Positions 32,970 to 44,902 of a stretch of 64,000 nt of DNA are shown in pieces. The DNA lies in contig NC_053037.3 of assembly GCF_002575655.3 (NCBI RefSeq), forward strand, positions 501,526,544 to 501,590,543, written 5' to 3'. Each line of letters starts with the position of its first letter. Position 1 is the first letter of the stretch. A program made the translations under genes and the position numbers. The stretch comes from Aegilops tauschii subsp. strangulata. Taxonomy: Eukaryota; Streptophyta; Magnoliopsida; Poales; Poaceae. Below the pieces are notes generated by a model. That model ran no database searches. It had not been told where the DNA came from and saw nothing but the letters and a program-made list of their open reading frames with translations.

Positions 32970-35900
32970 AGCTCTTTTCTGGCGCCGTTGCCGGGGAGGT
33001 GAGTGCTTGAAGGTATATCTTTAGATCTTGCAATCGAATCTTTTTGTTTCTTGTTTTATCACTAGTTTAGTTTATAAAATAAAACTACAAAAAAATGGAA
33101 TTAAGGGTGCCTCATATGCTTCATCTTTTTAATGTCTTTCGTGAAAATGATGGGAAGGAAAATTGTGCCCAAGTACTAGAAGAAGAATTACATAGAATGC
33201 TTGGCATAAAATATGTGAATGATGAGCATGATTGCAATGTTGTTAGTATGAATTCTTTGAATACCCATGATGCTAATGATATGCAAAGCCAAAAGCTTGG
33301 GGATGCTATGTTTACTCCCCCAAGTTTTGATGAGCAAATTTATTATGATGAAAGCATGCCTGCCATTTATGATGATTATTGTGATAACACGTATGCTATA
33401 AAGAATTAAGATAACCATGAAACTTGTCATCATGATTTTAATTTTCAATTGGATTATGCTTTACATGATAGTTATTTTGTTGAATTTGCTCCCACTACTA
33501 TTGATGAGAATAAATTTGCTTATGTGGAGAGTAATAAAAATTCTATGCTAGTAGATCATGAAAAGATTGCTTTATGTGCTGGTTATATGGTTGAATTCAT
33601 TCATGATGCTACTGAAAATTATTATGGGAGAGGATCATATGCTTCTACATATTGCAATAATATCAAGTTTCCTCTCTATGTGCTTTAAATCATGAAGTTA
33701 TGCTTGTTTTACCTTCCTATGCAAGTTGATTCTTGTTCCCATAAGTTGTTTGCTCACAAAATCCCTATGAATAGGGAGTGGGTTAGACTTAAATGTGCTA
33801 GTCATATTCGTCATGATGCTCTCTTTATGTTTCAATTCTTATCTTTTATGTGAGCATCGTTGAAATCATCATGCCTAGCTAGGGGCGTTAAACGTAAGCG
33901 CTTGCTGGGAGGCAACCCAATTTTATTTTTGTTCCTTGCTTTTTGTTCCTGTTTAGTAATAAATAAACAATCTAGCCTCTGGTTAGATGTGGTTTTATGT
34001 TTTAACTAGTGTTTGTGACAAGTAAGACCTATAGGATCTTCTTGGATGATAATTACTTGATCTTGCTGAAAAAGACAGAAACTTTCTACTCACGAAAACA
34101 ATTGTTAAAAATCACCAGACGTGATAAAATACTGATTCCAATTGCAGTAGATCAATAATCAAATTATATAGGTCGTCCTATTTTGGCAGATTTTTCTGAG
34201 TTCCAGAAGTTTGCGTTTGATGCAGATTACTACAGACTGTTCTGTTTTTGACAGATTCTGTTTTCTATCTGTTGTTTGCTTATTTTGATGAATTTATGAG
34301 TAGTATCGAAGGGTATGAACCATAGAGAAGTTGGAATACAGTAGATATTACACCAATATGAATTTAGAGTGAGTTCACAACAGTACCTAAGTGGTGATTT
34401 ATTTTCTTATACTAACGGAGCTTACGAGTTTTCTGTTAAGTTTTGTGTTGTGATGTTTCAAGTTTTGCGTAAAGATTCGATGGACTATGGAATAAGGAGT
34501 GGCAAGAGCCTAAGCTTGGGGATGCCCAAGGCACCCCAAGGTAATATTCAAGGACAACCAAGAGCCTAAGCTTGGGGATGCCCCGGATGGCATCCCCTCT
34601 TTCGTCTTCGTCCATCGGTAACTTTACTAGGAGCTATATTTTTATTCACCACATGATATGTGTTTTGCTTGGAGCGTCATTTTCTTTTGTTAGTATTTGC
34701 TTGATGTTATTTAGAATAATGTTTTGCATCTCTATTTTCAATAAAAATGTCAAGGATAGCTTTCACTATGCTTATTTTACAAGTCTACATGTTGCTGTTT
34801 GAAAACAGAAAGTTTTCCGCTGTTGCAAAAATTCCCTAGAAAATTCAGAATGTGATAAAATGTTGAAACCTTTTGCATAATAAGCTCTGATAAATTTAAT
34901 ACAGTGGGAATTTTCTTTCATAATTTTTGGAGCTAGGGAAGTATGGAGCTTGCTGCATTCTTCACATACTCACGAGTTCTTGTTGAGTTTGTTGTGGATG
35001 AAGCTTTCTTGATTTAGGAAACCGTGATATAAAAGGAATTAAGGAGACGCAAAAGTTCAAGCTTGGGGATGCCCAAGGCACCCCAAGATAATATTTCAAG
35101 AAGTCTCAAACATCTAAGCTTGGGGATGCCCCGGTAGGCATCCCACCTTTCTTCTTCAACAATTATCGGTTAGTATCGGTAGAGCCTAAGTTTTAGCTTC
35201 TTCACATGATGAGTGCTATCGTTGAAATGTCGTTTTATTTTGTTTTGCCTGCTGTTTGAATAATATCCCAAGATCTGAAATTCTTAAATGAGACAGAGTC
35301 TTCACATAGCTACATAATTATTTAACTACTCATTGATCTTCACTTATATCTTTTTGGAGTAGTTTGTCATTTACTAGTGTGCTTCACTTATATCCTATGA
35401 GTAAATAGTTGAATGAGCGAATATCATAAATCTGAAATTATATATGTTTTACATGCTTATCCCATGGGGAGTAATGACTTCACATATAAGAAGTAGAGGT
35501 GGTAAATTTATGGAAGGTTAGCAAACATTATAGTGGTCACTTGAACAATTCATGAAAGAATATTGAGGGAAGAGAGATTTCACATATAAATATACTATCT
35601 TGGACATCTTTTATGATTGTGAGCACTCATTAAAATATGACATGTTAAAAGGTTGATATTGGACAAGGAAGACAATGTAATGGGTTATGTTTCCTTATAT
35701 CTGAAATAAAGTATATTGTCATGGATCATCCAACATGCGGAGCTTGCCTTTCCCCCTCATGCTAGCCAAATTGTTTGCACCAAGTAGAGATACTACTTGT
35801 GCTTCCAAACATCCCTTAAACCAGTATTGCCATGAGAGTCCACCATACCTACCTATGGATTGAGTAAGATCCTTCAAGTAAGTTGTCATCGGTGCATGCA

Positions 35901-36720
35901 ATAAAAATTGCTCTCTAAATATCTATGATCTATTAGTGTGGAGAAAATAAGATTTATACGATCTTGTGATGTGGAAGCAATAAAAGCGACGGACTGCATA
36001 ATAAAGGTCCCTATCACGAGTGGCAATATAAAGTGACGTTCTTTCGCATTAAGATTTTGTGCATCCAACTATAAAAGCGCATGACAACCTATGCTTCCCT
36101 CTGCGGAGAGCCTATCTTTCATTCTTGTCTTATACCTTATGCAAGAGTCATGGTGATCTTCACCTTTCCTTTTTACATTTTATCCTTTGGCAAGCACATT
36201 GTGTTGGAAAGATCCTGATATATATATATATCCAATTGGATGTAAGTTATCATGAACTATTATTGTTGACATTACCCTTGAGGTAAAATGTTGGGAGGCA
36301 AAACTATAAGCCCCTATCTTTCTCTGTGTCCGATTAAAGCTTTGAACCCATAAATATCACGTGAGTGTTAGCAATTGTGAAAGACTATACGATAGTTGAG
36401 TATGTGGAGCTGCTAAATCAAAGCTCTGACATAGACCCTTCCTGAAAATAAGATGAATTGCAATTGTTTGATGACTAAGAGCACTATTTGCTAGTTTTCA
36501 AGAAAGTTTATGATCTTTACTTTAACATGTGAATAGTTTGTTACTTGATCATGAAAAGTTTTATGAGTTGAGCTACTGTTATGACATATAATGATGCTAG
36601 AAAAGGTGATTGAAATTAACATTGATCAAACTTGTGTACCTGCTAGCATTCACACTTCATAAATTATTTCTTTTATCATTTACCTACTCGAGGATGAGTA
36701 GGAATTAAGCTTGGGGATGC
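32970..36720 (+). other. Non-coding internal domain of the LARD-like element
   Basis: The primer site is at 32980-32997. A decayed short frame (33095-33409, 33449-33688) reads MELRVPHMLHLFNVFREN and DYALHDSYFVEFAPTTIDEN, and is preserved in the second copy near 38532 and 38816. It has no recognised domain. AAGCTTGGGGATGCCC motifs recur near 34510, 34568, 35060, 35115 and 36706, some of them in front of CACCCCAAGGTAATATT. Confidence 0.75.
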
Positions 36721-38406
36721 TGATACGTCTCCAACGTATCTATAATTTATGAAGTATTCATGCTATTATATTATGTGTTTTGGATGTTTATGGGCTTTAC
36801 TAAACACTTTTATATTATTTTTGGGACTAACCTATTAACCAGAGGCCCAGCCCAAATTGCTGTTTTCTTGCCTATTTTAGTGTTTCAAAGAAAAGGAATA
36901 TCAAACGGAGTTCAAACAGAATGAAACCTTCGGGAGAGTTATTTTTAGAACGGAAGCAATCCAGGAGACTTGGAGTAGACGTCAGGGAAGCTTCGAGGAA
37001 GCCACGAGGCAGGGAGGCGCGCCCTACCCCCCTAGCGCGACCCACCCTCGTGGGCCCCTCGTGGCTCCCCTGACCGACTTCTTTCGCCTATATATATCAA
37101 TATACCCTAAAAACATCGGAGAACATAATAGCTCGGGAGTTCCGCCGCCGCAAGCCTCTGTAGCCACCAAAAACCAATCAGGACCCTGTTCCGGGACCCT
37201 GCCGGAGGGGGATCCCTCACCGGTGGCCATCTTAATCATCCCGGCGCTCTCCATGACGAGGAGGGAGTAGTTCACCCTTGGGGCTGAGGGTATGTACCAG
37301 TAGCTATGTGTTTGATCTCTCTCTCTCTCGTGTTCTTGATTTGGCACGATCTTGATGTATCGCGAGCTTTGCTATTATAGTTGGATCTTATGATGTTTCT
37401 CCCCCGCTACTCTCTTGTAATGGATTGAGTTTCCCCTTTGAAGTTATCTTATCGGATTGAGTCTTTAAGGATTTGAGAACACTTGATGTATATCTTGCAT
37501 GTGCTTATCAGTGGTGACAATGGGATATTCACGTGATCTACTTGATGTATGTTTTGGTGATCAACTTGCGGGTTCCGTAACCTCGTGAACTTATGCATAG
37601 GGGTTGGCACACGTTTTCGTCTTGACTCTCCGATAGAAACTTTGGGGCACTCTTTGAAGTTCTTTATGTTGGTTGAATAGATGAATCCGAGATTGTGTGA
37701 TGCATATCGTATAATCATACCCACGGATACTTGAGGTGACATTGGAGTATCTAGATGACATTAGGGTTTTGGTTGATTTGTGTCTTAAGGTGTTATTCTA
37801 GTACGAACTCTATGATAGATTCAACGGAAAGAATAGCTTCGTGTTATTTTACTACGGACTCTTGAATAGATCGATCAGAAAGGATAACTTTGAGGTGGTT
37901 TCGTACCCTACAATAATCTCTTCGTTTGTTCTCCGCTATTAGTGACTTTGGAGTGACTCTTTGTTGCATGTTGAGGGATAGTTATATGATCCAATTATGT
38001 TATTACTATTGAGAGAACTTGCACTAGTGAAAGTATGTACCCTAGGCCTTGTTTCCTAGCATTGCAATACCGTTTGTGCTCACTTTTATCATTTGTTACC
38101 TTCTGTTTTTATATTTTCAGATTACAAAATCCTATATCTACCATCCATATTGCACTTGTATCACCATATCTTCGCCGAACTAGTTCACCAATACAATTTA
38201 CCATTGTATTGGTGTGTTGGGGACACAAGAGACTCATTGTTATTTGGTTGCAAGGTTGTTTGAGAGAGACCATCTTCAACCTACGCCTCCCACGGATTGA
38301 TAAACCTTAGGTCATCCACTTGAGGGAGATTTGCTACTGTCCTACAAACCTCTGCACTTGGAGGCCCAACAACGTCGACAAGAAGAAGGTTGGGTAGTAG
38401 ACATCA
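36721..38406 (+). repeat. Second LTR of the LARD-like element
   Basis: It is 1686 bp long. It begins TGATACGTCTCC right after the polypurine tract and ends GACATCA before AGCTCTTTTCTGGCGCC. Confidence 0.85.
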
Positions 38407-40024
38407 AGCTCTTTTCTGGCGCCGTTGCCGGGGAGGTGAGTGCTTGAAGGTATATCTTTAGATCTTGTAATCGAATCTTTTTGTTTCTTGTTTTATCACT
38501 AGTTTTGTTTATAAAAGAAAACTACAAAAAAATGGAATTAAGGGTGCCTCATATGCTTCATCTTTTTAATGTGTTTCGTGAAAATGATGGGAAGGAAAAT
38601 TGTGCCCAAGTACTGGTAGAAGAATTACATAGAATGCTTGGCATAAAATATGTGAATGATTAGCATGATTGCAATGTTGTTAGTATGAATTCTTTGAATA
38701 CCCATGATGCTAATGATATGCAAAGCCACAAGCTTGGGGATGCTATGTTTAGTCCCCCATGTTTTGATGAGCAAATTTATTATGATGAAAGCATGCCTCC
38801 TATTTATGTTTTCAATTGGATTATGCTTTACATGATAGTTATTTTGTTGAGTTTGCTCCCACTACTATTGATGAGAATAAATTTGCTTATGTGGAGAGTA
38901 ATAAAAACTCTATGCTAGTAGATCATGAAAAGAATGCTTTATGTGCTGGTTATATGGTTGAATTCATTCATGATGCTACTTCAAATTATTATGAGAGAGG
39001 ATCATATGGTTCTGCATATTGCAATAATATCAAGTTTCCTCTCTATGTGCTTAAAATCTTGAAGTTATGCTTGTTTTACTTTCCTATGCAAGTTGATTCT
39101 TGTTCCCATAAGTTGTTTGCTCTCAAAATCCCTATGCATAGGAAGTGGGTGAGACTTAAATGTGCTAGTCATATTCTTCATGATTCTCTCTTTATGTTTC
39201 AATTCTTATCTTTTATGTGAGCATCGTTGAAATCATCATGCCTAGCTAGGGGCGTTAAACGTAAGTGCTTGCTGGGAGGCAACCCAATTTTATTTTTGTT
39301 CCTTGATTTTTGTTCCTGTTTAGTAATAAATAAACCATCTAGCCTCTGGTTAGATGTGGTTTTATGTTTTAACTAGTGTTTGTGACAAGTAAGACCTATA
39401 GGATCTTCTTGGATGATAATTATTTGATCTTGCTGAAAAAGACAGAAACTTTCTGCTCACGAAAACAATTGTTAAAAATCTCCAGAAAGTGATAAGATAC
39501 TGATTCCAATTGAAGTAGATCAATAATCAAATTATCTAGGTCTTCCTATTTTGGAAGAATTTTCTGAGTTCCAGAAGTTTGCGTTTGATGCAGATTACTA
39601 CAGACTGTTCTGTTTTTGACAGATTCTGTTTTCTATCTGTTGTTTGCTTATTTTGATGAATCTATGAGTAGTATCGAAGGGTATTAACCATAGAGAAGTT
39701 GGAATACAGTAGATATTACACCAATATGAATTTAGAAGGAGTTCACAACAGTACCTAAGTGGTGATTTATTTTCTTATACTAACGGAGCTTACGAGTTTT
39801 CTGTTAAGTTTTATGTTGTGAAGTTTTCAAGTTTTGGGTAAAGATTCGATGGACTATGGAATAAGGAGTGGCAAGAGCCTAAGCTTGGGGATGCCCAAGG
39901 CACCCCAAGGTAATATTCAAGGACAACCAAGAGCCTAAGCTTGGGGATGACCCGGATGGCATCACCTCTTTCGTCTTCGTACATTGGTAACTTTACTTCG
40001 AGCTATATTTTTATTCACCACATG
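38407..40024 (+). other. Second, truncated copy of the LARD-like internal domain
   Basis: It matches 32970-34652 nearly collinearly, with a deletion of about 70-75 bp near 38810, and ends at TTCACCACATG. After that the host Gypsy RT sequence begins. The rest of this internal copy and the expected third LTR are missing. Confidence 0.8.
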
Positions 40025-41141
40025 GTATCCCGAGTATGCATCAAAGAAACACAGCAAATCGTGTCCTACAGTTGCATCAATAATCTGGTCAATGCGAGAT
40101 AGTGGGAAGGGATCCTTGGGGCAAGCCTTATTAACGTCTTTGAAATCGAGACACATGTGCCAGGATTTATCCTTCTTCAGACCATGACCAGATTTCCTAG
40201 CCAGTCCGGATGTTTGATCTCTCTGATAAACCCGGCTTCTAGTAACTTGGCTAGCTCCTCCCCCATAGCTTGTCGTTTGGGTTCGGAAAATCGCCGCAGT
40301 GTTTTCTTGATTGGTTTGTATCCCTTCAGTATATTGAGGCTATGTTCGGCCAGTCCGCGTGAGATTCCAGGCATATCCGAAGGGTGCTAGGCGACGATGT
40401 CCCAATTCTCGCGCAGGAATGCGCGTAATGCAGCGTCAACTGCCAGATCCAGCTGAGCCGCAATGGAAGCTGTCTTCTTGGGGTCCGTCCGGTGGACTTG
40501 AGATTTGACTATTTTGTCCGCTAGTTTGAAAGAAGTGGACTTAGGCCACTTATCGAGGATTACGTCGTCCCTGTCCACTGTGGAGCGTAAGGTGGTTAAT
40601 TCTTCGGCCGCAAGGGCCTCAGATAACGCCTCGAGGGCCAAAGATGCGGTTTTGCTTTCGACGCGGAGTGCTATGTCTGGATCACTGGTGATAGTGATGA
40701 CTCCGTTGGGCCCGGGCATTTTAAGTTTCATATACCCATAATGGGGTATGGCTTGGAAGCGTGTGAATGCGTCTCGCCCCAACAGGGCATGGTATCCGCT
40801 GTTGAAAGGTGCCACATGGAAGAGCAACTCTTCAGACCTATAGTTCCCCGGCGTGCCGAATACCACGTCGAGTTTAATTTCCCCCCAACATCTTGCTTCC
40901 CGACTAGGGATAACGCCTCGAAAGGTTGTATTACTTTGCTCAATGAGGCCCCTATCCATTTGCATTTTATTGAGCCTGTCTTTGTAGATGAGGTTCAGTC
41001 CGCTGCTACCGTCCATAAGCACTTTAGTGAGCCGAAAGCTGTCCACAATTGGGTTTAGGACCAGAGCGGCTGGTGCCTGGATTGTTCGGGTTCTTGGTTC
41101 GTCTTCGGCGTTGAAAGTTATCTCCGTATCATTCCAAGGAT
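40025..41141 (-). pseudogene. Gypsy protease and start of reverse transcriptase
   Basis: On minus, the retropepsin-like domain shows VLMDGSSGLNLIY (catalytic D-G/S) near 41020, then FHVAPFNSGYHALLGRDAF. This is followed by RT N-terminal sequence (SEPKRQAMGEELAKLLEAGF, then MCLDFKDVNKACPKDPFPLS) and FFDAYSGYH, which ends at the nested element. The YxDD box and the rest of the palm are absent. At least one frameshift separates the protease and RT frames. Confidence 0.8.
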
Positions 41142-42417
41142 TTATTGCTGCAACTTGGTAGACTTCGGCGAGGTCACGGAGCGCCCTTTTACGCCGATTA
41201 TTTGAAGAAAACTCTCGAAGACCGTAAATACTTTGAGGTCGTCGTCCTCCGAAGAGTACTTCTCTGGGGTAGTGTTGGTGAGGATATCCTCACCGCTCTT
41301 GGCCACTTGCCAGAGTATCCAACATGCTCGAAGGCTGTGCGTTGGTTCGGTATCCGATGTCGTGTGTATTTGATAGGGCCTGTCGAGCCATTCCTCGAGG
41401 ACAGTTCTATGTCTCGTAAAAGGCTTGATTTTTTTGTCCACCAGATGATGATTAGATACCCCGTGAGGGTGCATCCTTTTTGCCCATCCGGGAGATGGCT
41501 TAAAGGCCTGCGGTTCCCAGCCGACTTTCTGAGTTTCCAAGCGCTTTCCATCGCGCCGTACTTCTGTACAATTTGTGCCAAACATACAAAGTGCATTACG
41601 CGACGGCGGTTGAGGGCATTAAGGATTCCCTCATCCGTACAGTTCTTGCAAAATACTGAGATCGCGTCATCGTCGCAGCAATCTTTGATGTTGTTTTTAA
41701 CAAGGAGGAATCTGGCCCAAAAGTGGTGGACTATTTCCTGAGGCTGCTGCCGCACATACATTAGGTCGCAATTATCCAGAGGACCGGAATTGCTTGGGGA
41801 ATATTGCTTGTGGTGGGTGGGCGGGGTTAAATCCGAACCTTGACCCACTGTGGAATCCGGAGTTTGAAGAATTTTCGAGGTTACAAATCTGGGATCCGGA
41901 GTGTCCTGGGTGGTTTTAGGCTCAACGCCCGATTCTATGTTCGGAGGACAGGGAGTGTTCTTCTGAACACAGGTATCCGGCTCATTGGGCTCGGAAATCT
42001 GAACATAGCTTGTTCTCAACGTAGGGTAAGAGTTATCGTCAGCTTGTTCCTCCACAATCGCTACCATATGGGTGATCCGCGGAGATTTGATTTCTCTCTG
42101 ATCGGGTTTAAGCCCAATCCGACCATAGTCAGTTGCGACTCCCATGGCGGCGATGCGATGTAGCAGTTTGTTCAAAGACGATATATCTGCCGGATCCATC
42201 TAGTCAGAGTATTCGGGGCCAATACAGAGATGATTTTTGAAGACTTGGGGGGATGCCTTTGGCTTAATGGCCGGACGGGCGCCCACAGTGAATGTGCCAA
42301 GCCGGAGGGTCTGCCCTGAAACTAGGGCTCCACCAGAAGTGATGCTGCCATTGATGACAAGGTGAGCGATCAATCCTTCTATCGACAACATAGAGGAACT
42401 CTCAATGAAAGCACCAA
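41142..42417 (-). pseudogene. Gypsy gag region, frameshifted
   Basis: The minus strand directly after the 5' LTR gives TDIGAFIESSSMLSIEGLIA, a stop, then a long frame from 42199. That frame contains the gag-like segment MYVRQQPQEIVHHFWARFLL, then NNIKDCCDDDAISVFCKNCT, equivalent to the QQPGESARKFWTRFLTKKNQ block of the 53509 element. A second frame (41585-41142) supplies the C-terminal part. Confidence 0.7.
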
Positions 42418-42888
42418 TGTCGGTGTCAAAACCGACAGACCTTGGGTAGGGGGTCCCGAACTGTGCGTCTAAGGATCGAAGGTAACAGGAGGCAGGGGAC
42501 ACGATGTTTACCCAGGTTTGGGCCCTCTTAATGGAGGTAATACCCTAGTTCCTTCTTGATTGACTTTGATGAGTATAGGCGCTACAAGAGTTGATCTACC
42601 TCGAGATCGTAATGGCTAAACCCTAGTTGTCTAGGCTGTATGATTAGGATTGCCTCTACGGACTAAACCCTCCAGTTTATATAGACACCGGAGGGGGCTA
42701 GGGTTGTACAAGGTCATTTTTACAGAAGAAGGAAACTACACGTGGATGCCAAGCTTGCCATCCACGCCAAGGAGAGTCCCATCCGGATACGGGGGAAGGT
42801 CTTCGATCTTGTATCTTCATGGCCCATTAGTCCGGCCCATATCACATAGCGCAGACGCCTGAGGACCCCCTAGTCCAGGAGTTCGTCA
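42418..42888 (-). repeat. 5' LTR of the 18.2-kb Gypsy element
   Basis: 471 bp. TTTATATA at 42677-42684 gives a TATATAAA box on minus. CA at 42887-42888 is followed by the target duplication GGGAG (42889-42893). Confidence 0.85.
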
Positions 42889-42905
42889 GGGAGCTCGGGG
42901 AGCTA

Positions 42906-43742
42906 ATGGCCAAAAAAAGGTTTATCGCGGCCTTTTCACCCGACGCCGGTGAGGTGGCCGCCGAGGTGTCCGCGTCGTCCTCCGCAGGCTCGATCCGCCC
43001 CCGCCGGTCCCCCGATCCGCCCGCCGCCGCACCCCTACACCAGTTCGAGGACTTCCCCGTCCTCCCTCGGACCCGGCAGCCGACGAGGTCCTTCCTCGGG
43101 ATCCGGCAGTGGCGGTGGGGGACATGGGTCTCCGAGATTACAGATCAGGTGACCCACACCCGCCGGTGGGTCGGTACCTTCCACATGGCCGAGCTTGCGG
43201 CCATGGAGTACGACCGCTGGCAGGTCCGCTACCACGACACGGCGGCTAGTCTCAATTTCCCCTTTGGCACACGTCCAGTCGACCTCGTTCTGCCGAAGCC
43301 AGGGTTGGTGAGCTCGGCTATGGAGCGGGAGGACCATGAGGCGTCGGAGCGCCTCGAGGCCGAGGCCTCCGTCGAGGCCTACATGCAAGAGCTACGTCGG
43401 CAGCACCCAGAGCTCGTGGAGGCGGAGCGGGCGAACTTTGCCGGCACGGAGGGCGGCGAGGTTATCGCGCTCTCCTCCGATGACGAGGTCGAAGGCGGCG
43501 AGGACGGCGGCACGGAGGGCGGCGAAATTATCGCGCTCTCCTCTGATGACGAGGTCGAAGGTAGCGGTGACGGCAGCGCGGAGGGCGTCGAGGTAGGCCC
43601 CGAGGACAAGGAGATCGACGCCGACGAGTGGAGGAGTGCCTTCCGCAACGACCCCGACAACGGCACCGGCCCAGACCCGGCTCGCGGCACACCATACATG
43701 ATGAGGAAGGATAGACTCGACCTCTACTTCGACCGAAAGTAG
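42906..43742 (+). CDS. Divergent AP2/ERF-like protein, intact ORF
   Basis: A 278-residue uninterrupted frame. Residues about 62-119 form a divergent AP2/ERF DNA-binding domain: SFLGIRQWRWGTWVSEITD corresponds to the YRG element, RRWVGTFHMAELAAMEYDRW to the WLG helix, and SLNFPFG ends it. Several consensus positions differ (FLGIRQWRW for YRGVRRRPW), so DNA binding may be altered. Two 22-residue acidic repeats (180-201, 202-223) carry EVIALSSDDEVEG or EIIALSSDDEVEG. A C-terminal block (DEWRSAFRNDPDNG, then MMRKDRLDLYFDRK) looks conserved. GC content is high. Only 12 bp plus the GGGAG duplication separate its ATG from an LTR, so its original leader and promoter now lie 18 kb upstream. Confidence 0.65.
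   Translation: MAKKRFIAAFSPDAGEVAAEVSASSSAGSIRPRRSPDPPAAAPLHQFEDFPVLPRTRQPTRSFLGIRQWRWGTWVSEITDQVTHTRRWVGTFHMAELAAMEYDRWQVRYHDTAASLNFPFGTRPVDLVLPKPGLVSSAMEREDHEASERLEAEASVEAYMQELRRQHPELVEAERANFAGTEGGEVIALSSDDEVEGGEDGGTEGGEIIALSSDDEVEGSGDGSAEGVEVGPEDKEIDADEWRSAFRNDPDNGTGPDPARGTPYMMRKDRLDLYFDRK
43535..43574 (+). repeat. Part of a 66-bp in-frame coding repeat in the AP2-like gene
   Basis: The repeat units span 43443-43508 and 43509-43574. GGCACGGAGGGCGGCGA and CTCTCCTCYGATGACGAGGT occur in both, giving the duplicated 22-residue acidic segment. Confidence 0.7.
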
Positions 43743-44555
43743 TTTATCTTAGTTTAAATTTAGGTTTTATGTTCGGTTATGCAAAATATCTATGTTTATG
43801 TTTGAATGCATGCTACTTTCGGTTGAACCTGCTTTGAACTTGATCAAATTTAAGCTTACAATGTTAAGTTTAGGGGATCGACTAGAAAAGGCCAAAAATT
43901 GTTGGAGTATATATATATCCACTAAGGTTTTTAGTCCTTTAACTTTTAAAGGATCAGCTAGAGATGGCCTTATGACTTGTTTATTTCAGTTCTTCACAAT
44001 GTGATGCTCGATATGTGCAACTATTTGCCGTGCAGTTCAATTTCATCAATAATAGTTTCAACAATACCAATATGAATTATGATATTTGGTTGCTGTTAAG
44101 GATATTGCAGTTAACATGCAATTTCGTTTTTTAACAATAACTAGTGTACTTTAGACCTGCACAATACCAGTTTGACTGACTATTTGCTTGCTTTTAAATG
44201 TTATGCCTGATGCAGTTCATACCTTTCCACTTTTTGTTTTCCTTAACTAGCGTGCTTAAGCCTGCACACTGAAGCTATCATTTGTAGATTATGTTGTCTA
44301 CCATGGATATATTTGGTTGATGTTTAGCCTATTGTGCTTAACATGCCTTTATATGTACTCATAAAGGACAATATTGAGAATAGTGTTGTTATCCATCGAG
44401 GTTAGTTTCATCGCATTTCTTACATGTACTCACTGTTCAGGATATCGGTAGCTGGTACCATATAGCCTGGGGCTGATAAGGGATTAATCATCGAATCAGA
44501 CATTTCACTGAATATATCTGTAACCCATTTATCAGTAGGTTAACTAGGGCCATAT
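43743..44555. other. 3' flank of the AP2-like gene
   Basis: AT-rich sequence that probably includes the 3' UTR. It ends at the 9-bp target duplication of the Mutator-like element. No other feature is seen. Confidence 0.3.
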
Positions 44556-44564
44556 TTAATATAT
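44556..44564. repeat. 9-bp target duplication TTAATATAT, left copy
   Basis: The exact copy at 52322-52330 directly follows the other terminal inverted repeat. Nine bases is the Mutator superfamily TSD length. Confidence 0.9.
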
Positions 44565-44734
44565 GTTTTTTTTATTTCTGTGCCCCTGGTTCCTTAGTTC
44601 TACTCATTCATCCCCACGATCTTAACTTTTGCTCACTTTTCCCCACTCCCTTGGCTGAAACCCTCAGAACTGGTCGCAGCGGATGTTGCCGTCGGGTCAA
44701 TGAATTGACCGTTAACTCTCATGAGTGGGGCCGC
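44565..44734 (+). repeat. MULE left terminal inverted repeat
   Basis: It starts GTTTTTTTTATTTCTGTGCC and ends near GAGTGGGGCCGC. It is the inverse of 52151-52321. Confidence 0.9.
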
Positions 44735-44902
44735 ATAGGGCTGAGTCCACTTTTTGACCGTTACATGCTAACCAGTGGGGCCGCGAAACTGACACTCACT
44801 GTAACCTGAATCAGATCGAGTCGCTTCCACACCGCCCCCTCCACCGCCGTCGTGCCGCCTCCGCCGCATCTACCCTCTCTCCCCATCTAGGATTAGGAAG
44901 CG

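Larger units (their letters stand above)
31279..40024 (+). mobile_element. LARD-like LTR element with LTR-internal-LTR-partial internal structure
   Basis: Two LTRs (31279-32969 and 36721-38406) flank a 3.75-kb internal region. The second LTR is followed by another 1.6 kb of the same internal sequence, which stops abruptly at about 40024. A primer site TGGCGCCGTTGCCGGGGA (32980-32997) and polypurine tract (AAGCTTGGGGATGC, up to 36720) fix a plus orientation. No gag, RT or integrase is encoded. It sits in the RT gene of the 18.2-kb Gypsy element. Confidence 0.85.
24729..42888 (-). mobile_element. 18.2-kb Gypsy element (minus), host to a nested LTR element
   Basis: Two 471-bp LTRs (24729-25199 and 42418-42888) flank the element, with a 5-bp TSD. 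On the minus strand the LTR starts TGAGGGAGTCC and ends GACACCGACA. The primer-site side is at 42417, and a polypurine tract (GGGGGCTAC, minus) abuts the 24729 LTR. Order on minus: gag, protease, RT (cut), RNase H, integrase, then an antisense (plus) ORF before the 3' LTR. The LTR style resembles the Triticeae Fatima group, from memory only. By eye the LTRs differ at roughly 7-9 percent, so the insertion is not young. Confidence 0.85.

Noticed and set aside
33095..33688. Short LARD-internal frames as functional genes
   Set aside because: They are split by stops and decayed in both copies, and no gag or other domain is recognisable.
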